Source: Bradyrhizobium erythrophlei
GTDB taxonomy: Bacteria; Pseudomonadota; Alphaproteobacteria; Rhizobiales; Xanthobacteraceae
Assembly (NCBI GenBank): GCA_900129675.1
Contig: FSRD01000001.1
Location: 609,501 to 673,500 of the forward strand
Direction: 5' to 3'
Length of the DNA: 64,000 nucleotides
The translations under genes and the position numbers were made by a program. The notes under the pieces were generated by a model. It ran no database searches and had not been told where the DNA came from. It saw nothing but the letters and a program-made list of their open reading frames with translations. This document shows, in pieces, positions 44,422-53,101 of this stretch; within the stretch, counting starts at the first letter, position 1; each line of letters begins with the position of its first letter.

Positions 44422-46059
44422 CTAGGCTCGGCCAAGAAACTCTGCTCCGCCGCCCCGCGCCGGTGCCGCCGTCGGATCAAAATCGTCCGGCTTCTTGGCT
44501 ATCAACGTCTGCGTCGTGAGAATTAATCCCGCGACCGATGCCGCATTGCGCACCGCGCTATAGCTCACCTTGACGGGATCGATGATGCCAGCCTGGACCA
44601 GATCAACGAGGCTTCCTGTGCGGGCATCGAGGCCGACGCCATTAAGCGATTTTGCCACCTTGTTGACGTAGGTCTTGCCGTCCAGACCGCAATTGGCGGC
44701 AATCCGGAAAAGCGGTTGCATCAGGGCCCGCTGCAGAAGTTCTGCGCCTTGCCGCGCGCTGCCGGTGAGGCCGGCGATCAGCGGATCCAGCGCCGGCGCG
44801 GCACGCACCAGCGCGACGCCGCCGCCCGGCACGACACCCTCTTCGAGCGCGGCGCGCGTGGCGTTGATCGAATCCTCGATCAATTGCACACGTCGCTTCT
44901 GCTCGACGGGAGTTGCGCCGCCGGCGAGAATGATGGCCGTACCGCCCGCGAGCTTTGCCAGCCGCTCCTGAAACTTGTCGCGCTCGATGTTCTCCGGCGC
45001 GGCGTCATATTGCCGCTTAATCTGCTCGCGCCGGGCGTCGATGGCAACTTGATTGCCATTGCCTGCGGTGATCAGCGTTCGTTCAGCCGAGATCCGCACC
45101 TGGCGCGCGCTGCCGAGATCGGCGAGTTCGCACTTGTCGACACTGCCGCCGAGATCGCGGGCGATGACCTTGCCGCCCGTCGTGATCGCGATATCCTCAA
45201 GCAGGGCCTTGCGCCAGTGCCCGTATTCCGGCGGATGAATGGCCGCAACCTTGAGCTGGTCGCGCTCGCGGCGCGTGAGCATGTCGATGATGCAGGCCGG
45301 GGCCACCTCATCGGCGATCAGCAGCAGCGGCCGCCCGCTTTTCGCTATCAATCCATAAGCCGTCGTCAACTCGGCCGGCGACAGGATCTTGTGGTCCGTC
45401 ATCAGAATGTAGGGATTATCGAGCACGACCTGCATCCTCTCGACATCCGTCACCATGTGATGGGACAGATAGCCGCGGTCGAACGCCATGCCCTCGACAA
45501 CCTCCAGGACCGTGTTGACGCCGATGCCAAATTGCACGTCGACGATGCCCTGCGCCCCTGCCCGTTCGAAGGCTTCAGCGACGAGGTTTCCAAGCGCGAC
45601 GTCGTTGGCGGCAACGCGCGCGATCGCCCGCACACCCTCGCCGCCCTGAAGCTGTTTTGCCTCTGCCTTCAATGTTGCGACGGTCGCTTCGACGGCCGCT
45701 TCGATGCCGTGAACCAGTTCCACGGGATTGGCGCCACCGGCGAGGCACGCCAGCCCCTGCTGAACAAGCGCATCCGCCAGCACCGTCGCGGTCGTGGTGC
45801 CATCGCCGGCGACCTCGTTGGTCTGCCGGGACACCTCGCGCACGATCTGCGCGCCCATGTTCTCGAACGGACATTCGAGTTCGATCTCGTCGGCTATGCT
45901 CACCCCGTCGCGGGAGACGATCGGCGTGCCGATCGGCCGATCCATGATCGCGTTCATACCCTGCGGTCCCAGCGTCGCCGCGACAGCCCGCGCCAGTTTT
46001 GCAACCCCGCGGCCCAGGGCCTCGCGCGCGGCTTCGTCGTGCAGCATCATCTTTGGCAT
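44422..46059 (-). CDS. groEL: Chaperonin GroEL, monooxygenase-associated paralog
   Basis: A 545-residue GroEL-type chaperonin. The start MPKMMLHDEAARE follows GGAGGAAACC. ATP-binding features are NEVAGDGTTTATVLADALV and AVAATLGPQGMN; the C-terminal equatorial part has GGVALVRAAPALD. The tail ends PARGGGAEFLGRA instead of the usual GGM repeat, which fits a specialised copy. No groES is adjacent. It is the last gene of the prm/mim operon; in related clusters this GroEL is required for correct folding of the hydroxylase large subunit. Confidence 0.92.
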   Translation of the reverse strand: MPKMMLHDEAAREALGRGVAKLARAVAATLGPQGMNAIMDRPIGTPIVSRDGVSIADEIELECPFENMGAQIVREVSRQTNEVAGDGTTTATVLADALVQQGLACLAGGANPVELVHGIEAAVEATVATLKAEAKQLQGGEGVRAIARVAANDVALGNLVAEAFERAGAQGIVDVQFGIGVNTVLEVVEGMAFDRGYLSHHMVTDVERMQVVLDNPYILMTDHKILSPAELTTAYGLIAKSGRPLLLIADEVAPACIIDMLTRRERDQLKVAAIHPPEYGHWRKALLEDIAITTGGKVIARDLGGSVDKCELADLGSARQVRISAERTLITAGNGNQVAIDARREQIKRQYDAAPENIERDKFQERLAKLAGGTAIILAGGATPVEQKRRVQLIEDSINATRAALEEGVVPGGGVALVRAAPALDPLIAGLTGSARQGAELLQRALMQPLFRIAANCGLDGKTYVNKVAKSLNGVGLDARTGSLVDLVQAGIIDPVKVSYSAVRNAASVAGLILTTQTLIAKKPDDFDPTAAPARGGGAEFLGRA

Positions 46060-46103
46060 TGGTTTCCTCCCGATATTTGTTGTCGTTGGCTTCCGGCGCC
46101 TCG

Positions 46104-46856
46104 CTAAGACGGATTCATCTTGGGACGCTCGGGCAAGGGGGTCGTCATGTCGAAGCGCGCCGACAACAGGCCACGGCACAAGGCGCCATTGAACTCGGCG
46201 TTGACACCGACGCGCCGCAGGCCTCTGACATAGACCTCGAGCCCCTCGGCCGGGACACGCCGCCCCTCCGCCGACAAGAATGCCGGCGCATCCGGGCTGC
46301 ACGGTCCAACGATCTCGCGCCGCTCCAGATAGCGCCCTACCAGGTCTTGGCCTTCCTTTTCGACAACCAGCGCCTGGACATCGGCAAGGATCATCGTGAC
46401 AAGTTGTTCCGCCGTGTAACCCCGAGCCATCAGCTGACTCAGCAGTGCTTCCTGGCGGCGCTGAAACGCCTTCAGGAGAAAGGTGCGACGCACTTCACTC
46501 AAATCTGCGGTTGCCTCGCTGCCGAAGGTTTCCTGGAACGACAGGCCCTGCGAAATACCGCAGTTGATCTTGTCGGCATACATGTGCTCGCCAAGAACGA
46601 CGCTCGCACCGCGAACCCATGGCAAGGCGCTCACGGCCGCACGCATATCGTCCGCCATCATGAAGGCGAAGTTGGCGGCGCACCAATAGGTCGGTAGACG
46701 GAACTGGATGTGGACATGGTCGATGGCATCCACCTCCACGCTGGTGACGAAGCCGAGTTCTGTCACCGACTCGTCGAGTTCCGGGTCGGTCACATGGTGT
46801 AGCCGATCCCAGATCTCGGACGTACGACCGGCATATGGTCCGCTGGCAACGGTCAT
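46104..46856 (-). CDS. DUF59/metal-sulfur cluster assembly protein of the monooxygenase operon
   Basis: A 250-residue protein. The N-terminal ~100 residues are a DUF59/PaaD-like domain (DRLHHVTDPELDESVTELGFV, then FRLPTYWCAANFAFMMADD with a Cys), used in iron-sulfur protein maturation. The rest is a helical region unique to propane-monooxygenase clusters. Its ATG overlaps the stop of the amidohydrolase gene (ATGA), so they are coupled. Proposed role: metal centre assembly of the hydroxylase or reductase. Confidence 0.8.
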   Translation of the reverse strand: MTVASGPYAGRTSEIWDRLHHVTDPELDESVTELGFVTSVEVDAIDHVHIQFRLPTYWCAANFAFMMADDMRAAVSALPWVRGASVVLGEHMYADKINCGISQGLSFQETFGSEATADLSEVRRTFLLKAFQRRQEALLSQLMARGYTAEQLVTMILADVQALVVEKEGQDLVGRYLERREIVGPCSPDAPAFLSAEGRRVPAEGLEVYVRGLRRVGVNAEFNGALCRGLLSARFDMTTPLPERPKMNPS

Positions 46857-47869
46857 GATGCGGCCGCCAGAGGAGCCGTCAGCTTCTGCTTCTGCGCCGC
46901 GATATCGACGTCGTAGAGGCGCGCCGCATTCAGCCCAAGAATTTTCTTCTTCGCGGTCAGCGACAACGACACGCCGGTCTCCTTGGCCACATCGTCCGGC
47001 AGCTCGAAGGCCATGAATTTCTCGATCAGCCATTTCGGCGTCCAGATGCCGTAATCGCTGCCGTAAAGCAGCTTATCCTCGCCAAGCCAGAACAGCAGCT
47101 CGGAAATGACGTGAGCAAAATAGCCCGGCCGCGTATGAATGAACGGCAGCGCGACGGCAAGACCGCCATAGACGTTGGTCTCCTGCGTGGCGATCCAGCA
47201 GAAATCGTCCAGCCGCGGCAGGCCGCAATGCTCGATGATGAAGTTCAGGTTCTGGAAGGATGTCGCGACATCATCCACGTCGGCGACATCGAAGGCGTCG
47301 CGGTTCAGGGGCAAAATCGTCGGCCCCTTATGAACATGAATGTTCTTGATTCCGAGCTTCTCTGCTTCTTCCAGGAACCGGTAGGACGCCGGATCGGTCA
47401 GCTTGTAGCCCTTGGAATCTCCCTTCCATTCGGCGGTATACAGCTTGACGCCCTTCAGATGGTATTTCTCCGCGTCGGCGCGCAGCTGATCGAGGCCTCG
47501 CTCGCCGTCCCGCGGATCGAACGCGCCATTGATGATGAAACGGTTGGGATAGGCCTTCTTCATCGCATAGTTGCGCTCGATGTTGTTGAAGCCCTTCTTG
47601 TAGAAATCGGACAGGTAGGTCGATTGCAAGATCGCCATATCGTCATAGCCATGCACAAAGAGATCGTCGTGCATGGTCTGCGCATCGTACTTTTCAAACT
47701 TCTCTTTCGGCCACAGCCATTCCTTCGGGCTGAGATTTGAGTGATAGGCGTAGAAGCAATCGATGAATTGCTTGCCGTGTACATTCTTTTGGTTTTGCGG
47801 GCTGCCGTCCCAGAAATGAGTATGCCCGTCGATCACAAAGATCTCTTCGCCGTCCTTGGTCTTAAACAT
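46853..47869 (-). CDS. Amidohydrolase-family (amidohydrolase_2) protein of the monooxygenase operon
   Basis: A 338-residue TIM-barrel metal hydrolase. Metal ligands are in FVIDGHTHFWDG (HxH), NIHVHKGPTI, IIEHCGLPRLDDF and YGSDYGIWTP (Asp). This subgroup is a fixed partner of prm/mim type monooxygenases, but its own substrate is not established; it could hydrolyse or decarboxylate a pathway intermediate. The gene lies between the coupling protein and the DUF59 gene. Confidence 0.85.
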   Translation of the reverse strand: MFKTKDGEEIFVIDGHTHFWDGSPQNQKNVHGKQFIDCFYAYHSNLSPKEWLWPKEKFEKYDAQTMHDDLFVHGYDDMAILQSTYLSDFYKKGFNNIERNYAMKKAYPNRFIINGAFDPRDGERGLDQLRADAEKYHLKGVKLYTAEWKGDSKGYKLTDPASYRFLEEAEKLGIKNIHVHKGPTILPLNRDAFDVADVDDVATSFQNLNFIIEHCGLPRLDDFCWIATQETNVYGGLAVALPFIHTRPGYFAHVISELLFWLGEDKLLYGSDYGIWTPKWLIEKFMAFELPDDVAKETGVSLSLTAKKKILGLNAARLYDVDIAAQKQKLTAPLAAAS

Positions 47870-47960
47870 GTTGTTTCTCCCCTATCCTGATTTTCACCCG
47901 GCCCATGCGGTGTTGCCGGGCGAGCCAATCGATGCCGCGTCAGCCGGTCGCCATGAACGC

Positions 47961-48314
47961 CTATTCGTAAGCAAGGGCATCGTTCATGTCGCCGAATAGC
48001 GCGACGGTGTTGTCGTCGATCATCACCATCCTGCCGTAGTGCGTTGAGGTCGAAATCTCGAACAAATGCGGGGTCATGACGCGGCCGAGCGCCTCGGAAA
48101 TCTCCGCCATGTCGAACAGGATTTTGCCGTTACCATCGATCCGGATCATCGCTGGCATATAGGTGACGGTTATTCCGGCTTTGTCCGTCATGACCTCGGC
48201 GATGACGCGCGCCTCGACGCTGTCGTTCATGGTCACACCGCATTGATGGGAAATCGTCCCCTCGAAACGGACGTCCTTCATCGATTTGAAAATGTTGGCC
48301 TGGTGTTGGGACAT
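47961..48314 (-). CDS. prmD: Monooxygenase coupling (regulatory) protein, MmoB/DmpM family
   Basis: A 117-residue effector protein. The family pattern shows as VEARVIAEVMTDKAGITVTYMPAMIRIDGNGKI, followed by helical FDMAEISEALGRVMTPHLFEI. It binds the hydroxylase and tunes O2 activation and coupling with electron supply. It lacks cofactor residues, as expected. Equivalent to MimD/PrmD. 37 bp downstream of the small hydroxylase subunit gene. Confidence 0.9.
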   Translation of the reverse strand: MSQHQANIFKSMKDVRFEGTISHQCGVTMNDSVEARVIAEVMTDKAGITVTYMPAMIRIDGNGKILFDMAEISEALGRVMTPHLFEISTSTHYGRMVMIDDNTVALFGDMNDALAYE

Positions 48315-48350
48315 CGCTGCCTCCTTCTCTGTTGACGGGATTGCGGGTTG

Positions 48351-49436
48351 TTAGGCGGTGAGCGAAGCAGGCGCCCGGATACCGACCTCGGTGACGATGT
48401 TCTTGATACGGTTCTTGGCGGCCGCCAGCGCATCGGCAAAGCTGGATACCTTCACCCGTGGCTGCGACCAGATCGGCTGCAGATTCTTCGCGGCCTCGAG
48501 CGCAAGCGCCCCATGCTCGGCGAGCCAGCCGTTGAATACGCCTTGGTTGTGAGCCGCGAACTCCGGTTCGTGGGCCAGGATATGGAACAGCTCCACCGCA
48601 TTGGCGAGATTGCGCTCGTAGTCGGCCTCGGCGGCCGAGACCACCGCCGGCGTGATGAAGTCGCCCTGCGCGGCAGCCAACTGCATGATGAAGCCGCTGC
48701 GAAACAGTTCGCCGACGAGCGGTTCGAACACCAGATTGATCGCGAAGTATTGTTCGAGATAATCGGTCGCGCCCATGATCGACTCGATGGACTTGCGCGT
48801 GCCCTGCCAGACCGGATCCTCCAGCCAGTGCTTCTTGCCCGCGGCGGTATCGAGGGTCGGACCGATGTCGATCCCGAGCTCGGCCAGATAGAGCGTGAGA
48901 TCCTGGGCAAAGCGCAGCTTGTAGGAGGAGTTGGTCAACACGGCATTGTTGATCATCTGGGTATAGCCGTAACGCTGCGCCTGCATCGTCGCGGTGCCGA
49001 GGCCGAATTCGGCGTGCTTGTAGGCGCCGAGATGATCCTGTAGAACCTTGATCCAGGTCTTGTCGAAGCGCGATGCCGCGCCGGACTTGCGACCATTATC
49101 GATCACGTTCTGGATCATGCCGCAGATTGTCGATTGACGCTGGTAATGGGTGCGCTCCCATTCCTGATCGATGGCGCGGAATTTGTGCCAGTTCGAACTT
49201 TTGGCGGCGGTCGAGTCTTTTGAATAGGCTGGGCGTCCGTCGCCGAAGGAGATGATCCAGTCCTGCAACAAATAGCGTTCCGGGTCGGGCTGAACGTCGA
49301 CGGTCATGTCTTCATAATGCGTCGCCTTGCGGCCTTTCGGTTCGTAATAGTTGTACTTCCGGCTTTCGGAACCGGCGAATGTTGCCGCGCCCGCGGCTCC
49401 AGACTTCTGTGGTGCAGTTTGGACTTGAGCGTTCAT
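48351..49436 (-). CDS. prmC: Di-iron monooxygenase hydroxylase small (beta) subunit
   Basis: A 361-residue subunit without iron ligands but with the ferritin-like helical fold of the family. Visible features: YNYYEPKGRKATHYEDMTVDVQPDPERYL at residues 37-65 and the central HLGAYKHAEFGLGTATMQAQRYGYTQMINNAVL, typical for beta subunits. The ATG at 49436 is preceded by AAGGAGGATACC; an earlier frame start would add 11 residues. It forms the alpha2beta2 hydroxylase with the large subunit. Confidence 0.92.
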   Translation of the reverse strand: MNAQVQTAPQKSGAAGAATFAGSESRKYNYYEPKGRKATHYEDMTVDVQPDPERYLLQDWIISFGDGRPAYSKDSTAAKSSNWHKFRAIDQEWERTHYQRQSTICGMIQNVIDNGRKSGAASRFDKTWIKVLQDHLGAYKHAEFGLGTATMQAQRYGYTQMINNAVLTNSSYKLRFAQDLTLYLAELGIDIGPTLDTAAGKKHWLEDPVWQGTRKSIESIMGATDYLEQYFAINLVFEPLVGELFRSGFIMQLAAAQGDFITPAVVSAAEADYERNLANAVELFHILAHEPEFAAHNQGVFNGWLAEHGALALEAAKNLQPIWSQPRVKVSSFADALAAAKNRIKNIVTEVGIRAPASLTA

Positions 49437-49497
49437 GGTATCCTCCTTGGATTTCTTGGTTGGCGTCACATTTGGTCTTGGGCTTGTTCGGGAGATC

Positions 49498-50538
49498 TCA
49501 TCTGGTAGGCTGGGTGAACTTGTCGAAGTAGATTCGGTCCGGCTCGACCCCGGCCATCTGCAGGACCGGGAGAACGGCGTCGATCATCTGCGGCGGACCG
49601 CACGAATAGCTGTCGATCTCGCCGGTCAGTTGCTCTTGCCGAAGATGCCGGCCCACGGCTTCGTGGATGAAGCCGGTCTCGCCGTGCCACTCGTCGGAGG
49701 GCTGCGCGTGCGACAGCGCCGGAATAAATTTGAAGTCGGGAAGCTTGCTCGAGATGGCCGCCAACTCGTCCAGCAGGAACAGGTCCGCGCGCGTGCGCGC
49801 CCCATAGAAGAAACGGATCGGCCGCTGTTCGCCACTCTCGATATGATCGGCGAGAATCGACCATAACGGCGACATGCCGGAGCCCCCGCCGACCATGATC
49901 ATGGGGCCGGAGCGCTCCTCGCGGCGAAAACACGTGCCGTACGGTCCCTTGGCGACAAGCTTGACGCCGGGCTTCAAGTCACCGTCGAGCAGCGAGGAGA
50001 ACGCGCCATCAGGATATTTCTTGATGATAAAATGAAGCGTGGTCGGACTGTTGGGCGCGCTTGCCATCGAGAATGCGCGCGTGATGCCCGTTTCCGGAAC
50101 CGTCAGATCGACATACTGCCCGGCCCAGAAGCGCAGCGGCTTTTCAAGTTCGATCTCGAGCTGGCGAATATCGTGGGTCAGAGCCCGAACGCTGACGACC
50201 CGCGCATCGAATTCCTTGACCGCGATGGAACGGCTCAAGAGATCTTCGTCGTAATTCAGGAGTTCGACGGTCAGATCGCTGAAGGCGTGTGTCCGGCATA
50301 GCAGAACGTGATTGGTCTCGCTTTCATAATCCGGCAGCGCGAACGTCGAGTATTTGAGAAGCTCGATGTCGCCGTCGAGCAGGCGGGACTTGCAACTGCC
50401 ACATTGACCTTCCTTGCAGCCGTGCATCAGTGAGATGCCCTGGCGGAACGCTGCATCGAGCACGGTCTCGCCCTCTTCAACTTCCATTTCGACGCCGAGC
50501 GGCTCGAAACGGACGGTATGAATTGCTGGTGCCGGCAT
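49498..50538 (-). CDS. prmB: Monooxygenase NADH reductase component (2Fe-2S/FAD)
   Basis: A 346-residue reductase. The plant-type ferredoxin domain has CKEGQCGSC with the fourth Cys in VLLCRTHAF. The FAD site is RAFSMASAP and the NAD site is MVGGGSGMSPLWSI, with the terminal CGPPQMIDA. It passes electrons from NADH to the hydroxylase. The start MPAPAIHTV has a GGGAGACC site. Position between the large and small subunit genes is the hallmark order of prm and mim clusters and differs from sMMO. Confidence 0.93.
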   Translation of the reverse strand: MPAPAIHTVRFEPLGVEMEVEEGETVLDAAFRQGISLMHGCKEGQCGSCKSRLLDGDIELLKYSTFALPDYESETNHVLLCRTHAFSDLTVELLNYDEDLLSRSIAVKEFDARVVSVRALTHDIRQLEIELEKPLRFWAGQYVDLTVPETGITRAFSMASAPNSPTTLHFIIKKYPDGAFSSLLDGDLKPGVKLVAKGPYGTCFRREERSGPMIMVGGGSGMSPLWSILADHIESGEQRPIRFFYGARTRADLFLLDELAAISSKLPDFKFIPALSHAQPSDEWHGETGFIHEAVGRHLRQEQLTGEIDSYSCGPPQMIDAVLPVLQMAGVEPDRIYFDKFTQPTR

Positions 50539-50660
50539 GGGGTCTCCCTCGGATAGTTCCCAAAGCTCTTGGTGTTCCTGGTGCGGATCGACGGTGCCCG
50601 CTTGGGGTGGTCCGGGAGCCGCCATGGCGGCTCCCGGTGCAGCGTCAGTTCGATGGAGCG

Positions 50661-52331
50661 TCAGTTGAACGGCCGGATCTTGAAGCCCTTGCGATATTCC
50701 GCGAGCGACTTCTCACGATCCGCCGGACTCAGTTCCCGCAGCAGCCGCAATGGGCTCTGCAGGGTGTGACCGCGCACATGGTCGAGCGTCCACATTTCCT
50801 TGTCGTCGAAGCGCAAATGCGGTTGCGGCACCAGCGTCTTGCCGTCCGGGCGAACGAAGCCGAGATCCTTGATGGCGTCGGCGAGGTCCCAGCCGTGGTA
50901 GCAATCCTCCCACTCGCGCCGGCCGCTGAAGCGGCCCATCGCCGGCGTTGGACGGCCCTCGTACTCGGCCGCAAACGCCAACTTATGGGTCCAGGCACAT
51001 TGCTTGGAGCAATAGGTGTAGACCTTGCCATCCACTTCGTCGCAAACGATGTCTTCGCGGATCAGGCACGGCACCATGCAGCTCCAGCACCGGTGCGGAT
51101 AGACGTAGCCGTTCTCCTGGTCGAACAGGATGTTGGTCTCGCCCGGCTTGCTCTTCCTGCCGTACCATTTCCAGTAGTCGCCGAACTCGGCGTACCAGCC
51201 CGGATATTTGTGCTCGAACCACTCGAAATCTTTCTCGGTCTGAGCCTCGATGCGCCAGAAATTGACCGGCCAGCCGACCGAGAAGAACTGAGCAACCTTG
51301 TGGACGTAGTTCTTCTTGACGATGCGATCCCACGCTTCGGAGACGTCGTCATGGTGGATCTTGATGCCGTATTTCTCGAGCGGCAGCATGTAGGTCCGGT
51401 AGTAGTCTTCATAAATCCAGCGGTGCCAGAGCTCCGCATAGGATTCCTTGTTCTTGTCGCGATTGGTGGTGCCGTACTCGATGAACGTACCAATGGCGGC
51501 ATCGACGATGGCGTGGTTCTGCCAGAACGCGTATTTCAGATCCCGCTCGAGCAAGAGATGGTTGTCGGGATTGTTGATCATCGACATCAGCATCGAATGA
51601 CCGTTGCCGATATGGCGCGATTCGTCCGACTGCACCGACAGGAACACGGTCGGAAGCGCGTAGTCGCCGTTGCGTGCGGCCTCGGAGGGCATCGCGACAA
51701 AGAGCGTGTTGGTAAAGGCCGTCTCCGCGACGACCGTCAGATAGACGTTGGCCGAGGTGATGGCGTCGCCGGTGATGAAGCCTTCGGCGAACTGCCGGCC
51801 GATCGTGGTCGCATAGCACTTGCCGAAGGCGGCTTCGGTGATGTCGAAGCCTGCCGGGTCGATGTAGTTCTCCATGTACCATTTCTTGAGGTTCATCTGG
51901 ATCGTCGAATGCCGGAATTCGTCGACCATCTGCATGGTGAAGCCGGTACGTAGTTCCTCACCGGGTGCAAGCCGCCCGACCATGGCCATCGAGCGCGCCG
52001 CCGAAATCTCCGGGAACGGAATGATCGCCAGGAACAGCTTCATCCACTCGACCCAGCGCGGCTCGACATTGCGGAACATGTCGCCACGCAGCGCCGCATC
52101 GAGTGCGCCGTAGACGCGGTTGTCCTTTTCCTCCTGCATCGGGAAGTAGGACCGCAGGACCTGTTTCATCGGGTCCCTGGCGACTTTCGAGATCTTGTAG
52201 TCGGTCGGGAAGGTCATCGCTTCCTGAACGTAGCTCGGTGTCCAGCCGAGATCGGCGACGCGGTTCGCGGCCTCCGTAATACCGATACCCTTCTGTGCCG
52301 TTATCTTGTTGAGCGTGAGACTGGCCGTCAT
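50661..52331 (-). CDS. prmA: Di-iron monooxygenase hydroxylase large (alpha) subunit, propane/acetone type
   Basis: A 556-residue catalytic subunit. The carboxylate-bridged di-iron ligands are all present: E108 (PFPEIS), E138 and H141 (VDEFRHS), E203 (VAETAFTN), E237 and H240 (SDESRHIG). The length and the C-terminal Cys-rich region (YPHRCWSCMVPC, YTYCSKQCAWTH) fit MimA/PrmA and related phenol/propane enzymes, not the ~525-residue MmoX. It inserts one O atom into a C-H bond of a small alkane, ketone or phenol. Which substrate cannot be told from sequence. Start follows AGGGAGAAGC. Confidence 0.93.
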   Translation of the reverse strand: MTASLTLNKITAQKGIGITEAANRVADLGWTPSYVQEAMTFPTDYKISKVARDPMKQVLRSYFPMQEEKDNRVYGALDAALRGDMFRNVEPRWVEWMKLFLAIIPFPEISAARSMAMVGRLAPGEELRTGFTMQMVDEFRHSTIQMNLKKWYMENYIDPAGFDITEAAFGKCYATTIGRQFAEGFITGDAITSANVYLTVVAETAFTNTLFVAMPSEAARNGDYALPTVFLSVQSDESRHIGNGHSMLMSMINNPDNHLLLERDLKYAFWQNHAIVDAAIGTFIEYGTTNRDKNKESYAELWHRWIYEDYYRTYMLPLEKYGIKIHHDDVSEAWDRIVKKNYVHKVAQFFSVGWPVNFWRIEAQTEKDFEWFEHKYPGWYAEFGDYWKWYGRKSKPGETNILFDQENGYVYPHRCWSCMVPCLIREDIVCDEVDGKVYTYCSKQCAWTHKLAFAAEYEGRPTPAMGRFSGRREWEDCYHGWDLADAIKDLGFVRPDGKTLVPQPHLRFDDKEMWTLDHVRGHTLQSPLRLLRELSPADREKSLAEYRKGFKIRPFN

Positions 52332-52453
52332 TTAGCTTCTCCCTATCTGTGGCGTTAGCGTCGCTTCCATGTGAGATCGTTGTTGCGGACGACGTCCGCG
52401 GTATCCTCACCGATCGGCTTGCGGCCTCACGGCTGTCTTCGGCGAGCCGATCG

Positions 52454-52687
52454 TCAGGCCGGCTTCGCCCCTTTCATCCACTCGCCAATCGTCGGTTCCG
52501 ATGGCTTGGCGAGCTCTTTTCCCTCGACAAGAAATCGCGCCAGCAGCACCAGGGCCCCTATTGCGAAATCCTTGCCGTGGGCGGCGATCATGTCCTCGCC
52601 GATCACGGCAAGACGCTTGAAAAATTCGTCCTTCGAACGCTCCTCGTCGGTCTGAATGGGAGCTTCCATGGTATTAGCGTCAGCCAT
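52454..52687 (-). CDS. Small unknown protein of the monooxygenase operon, 77 aa
   Basis: Starts MADANTMEAPIQTDEE, preceded by GGAGGATTTCG. The rest is helical (SKDEFFKRLAVIGEDMIAAHGKDFAIGALVLLARFLVEGKEL) with one weakly hydrophobic helix. It overlaps the end of the upstream 108-residue gene by 8 bp and precedes prmA by 122 bp. No family is recognised. Its strict place in the operon suggests an accessory role. Confidence 0.6.
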   Translation of the reverse strand: MADANTMEAPIQTDEERSKDEFFKRLAVIGEDMIAAHGKDFAIGALVLLARFLVEGKELAKPSEPTIGEWMKGAKPA

Positions 52688-53006
52688 CGAAATCCTCCTT
52701 GGTGTTCGGCTCGTCGGCAGCGGCATCGAATGCGGCAAGCGTCGCGGTCAACCAATCGCGCTCGGCGGCGAGCCTGTGCTCTTCTTCGTCGATGACCGCC
52801 AGGCGCTCGTCGCACTCCGCAATCGCCGCCTGTGAAGACGGTGCCGCACCGGGCAGCGCCGCTGTGCGCACCGCCAATTTGCGTTCGATCTCCACGCCGT
52901 GCCGCTGATTGTCGCAGCGCAACTGGCGCGCGTTGTTGTCGATCAATCCCATCACCATCTCGTGCCGCGCCATCATGCGCGCCTTGTCGTCACGTTGGGA
53001 TTCCAT
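52680..53006 (-). CDS. Coiled-coil unknown protein of the monooxygenase operon, 108 aa
   Basis: Starts MESQRDDKARMMARHEMVMG with GGAGGGTGACG upstream. Two heptad-like helices are visible: NNARQLRCDNQRHGVEIERKL and IAECDERLAVIDEEEHRLAAERDWLTATLAAFDAAAD. Charged, with no signal peptide. No family is recognised; an antiparallel coiled coil is the likely form. The next gene overlaps it by 8 bp, so the two are translationally coupled. Confidence 0.6.
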   Translation of the reverse strand: MESQRDDKARMMARHEMVMGLIDNNARQLRCDNQRHGVEIERKLAVRTAALPGAAPSSQAAIAECDERLAVIDEEEHRLAAERDWLTATLAAFDAAADEPNTKEDFDG

Positions 53007-53101
53007 CTCGTCACCCTCCGGGAGGGCCGGGCTCCGCGCCGTGAAACAGCTCAACGATGAACTGCATCGCATGGCGCACTCCAGCGCCGTATTGCTCGCG
53101 A

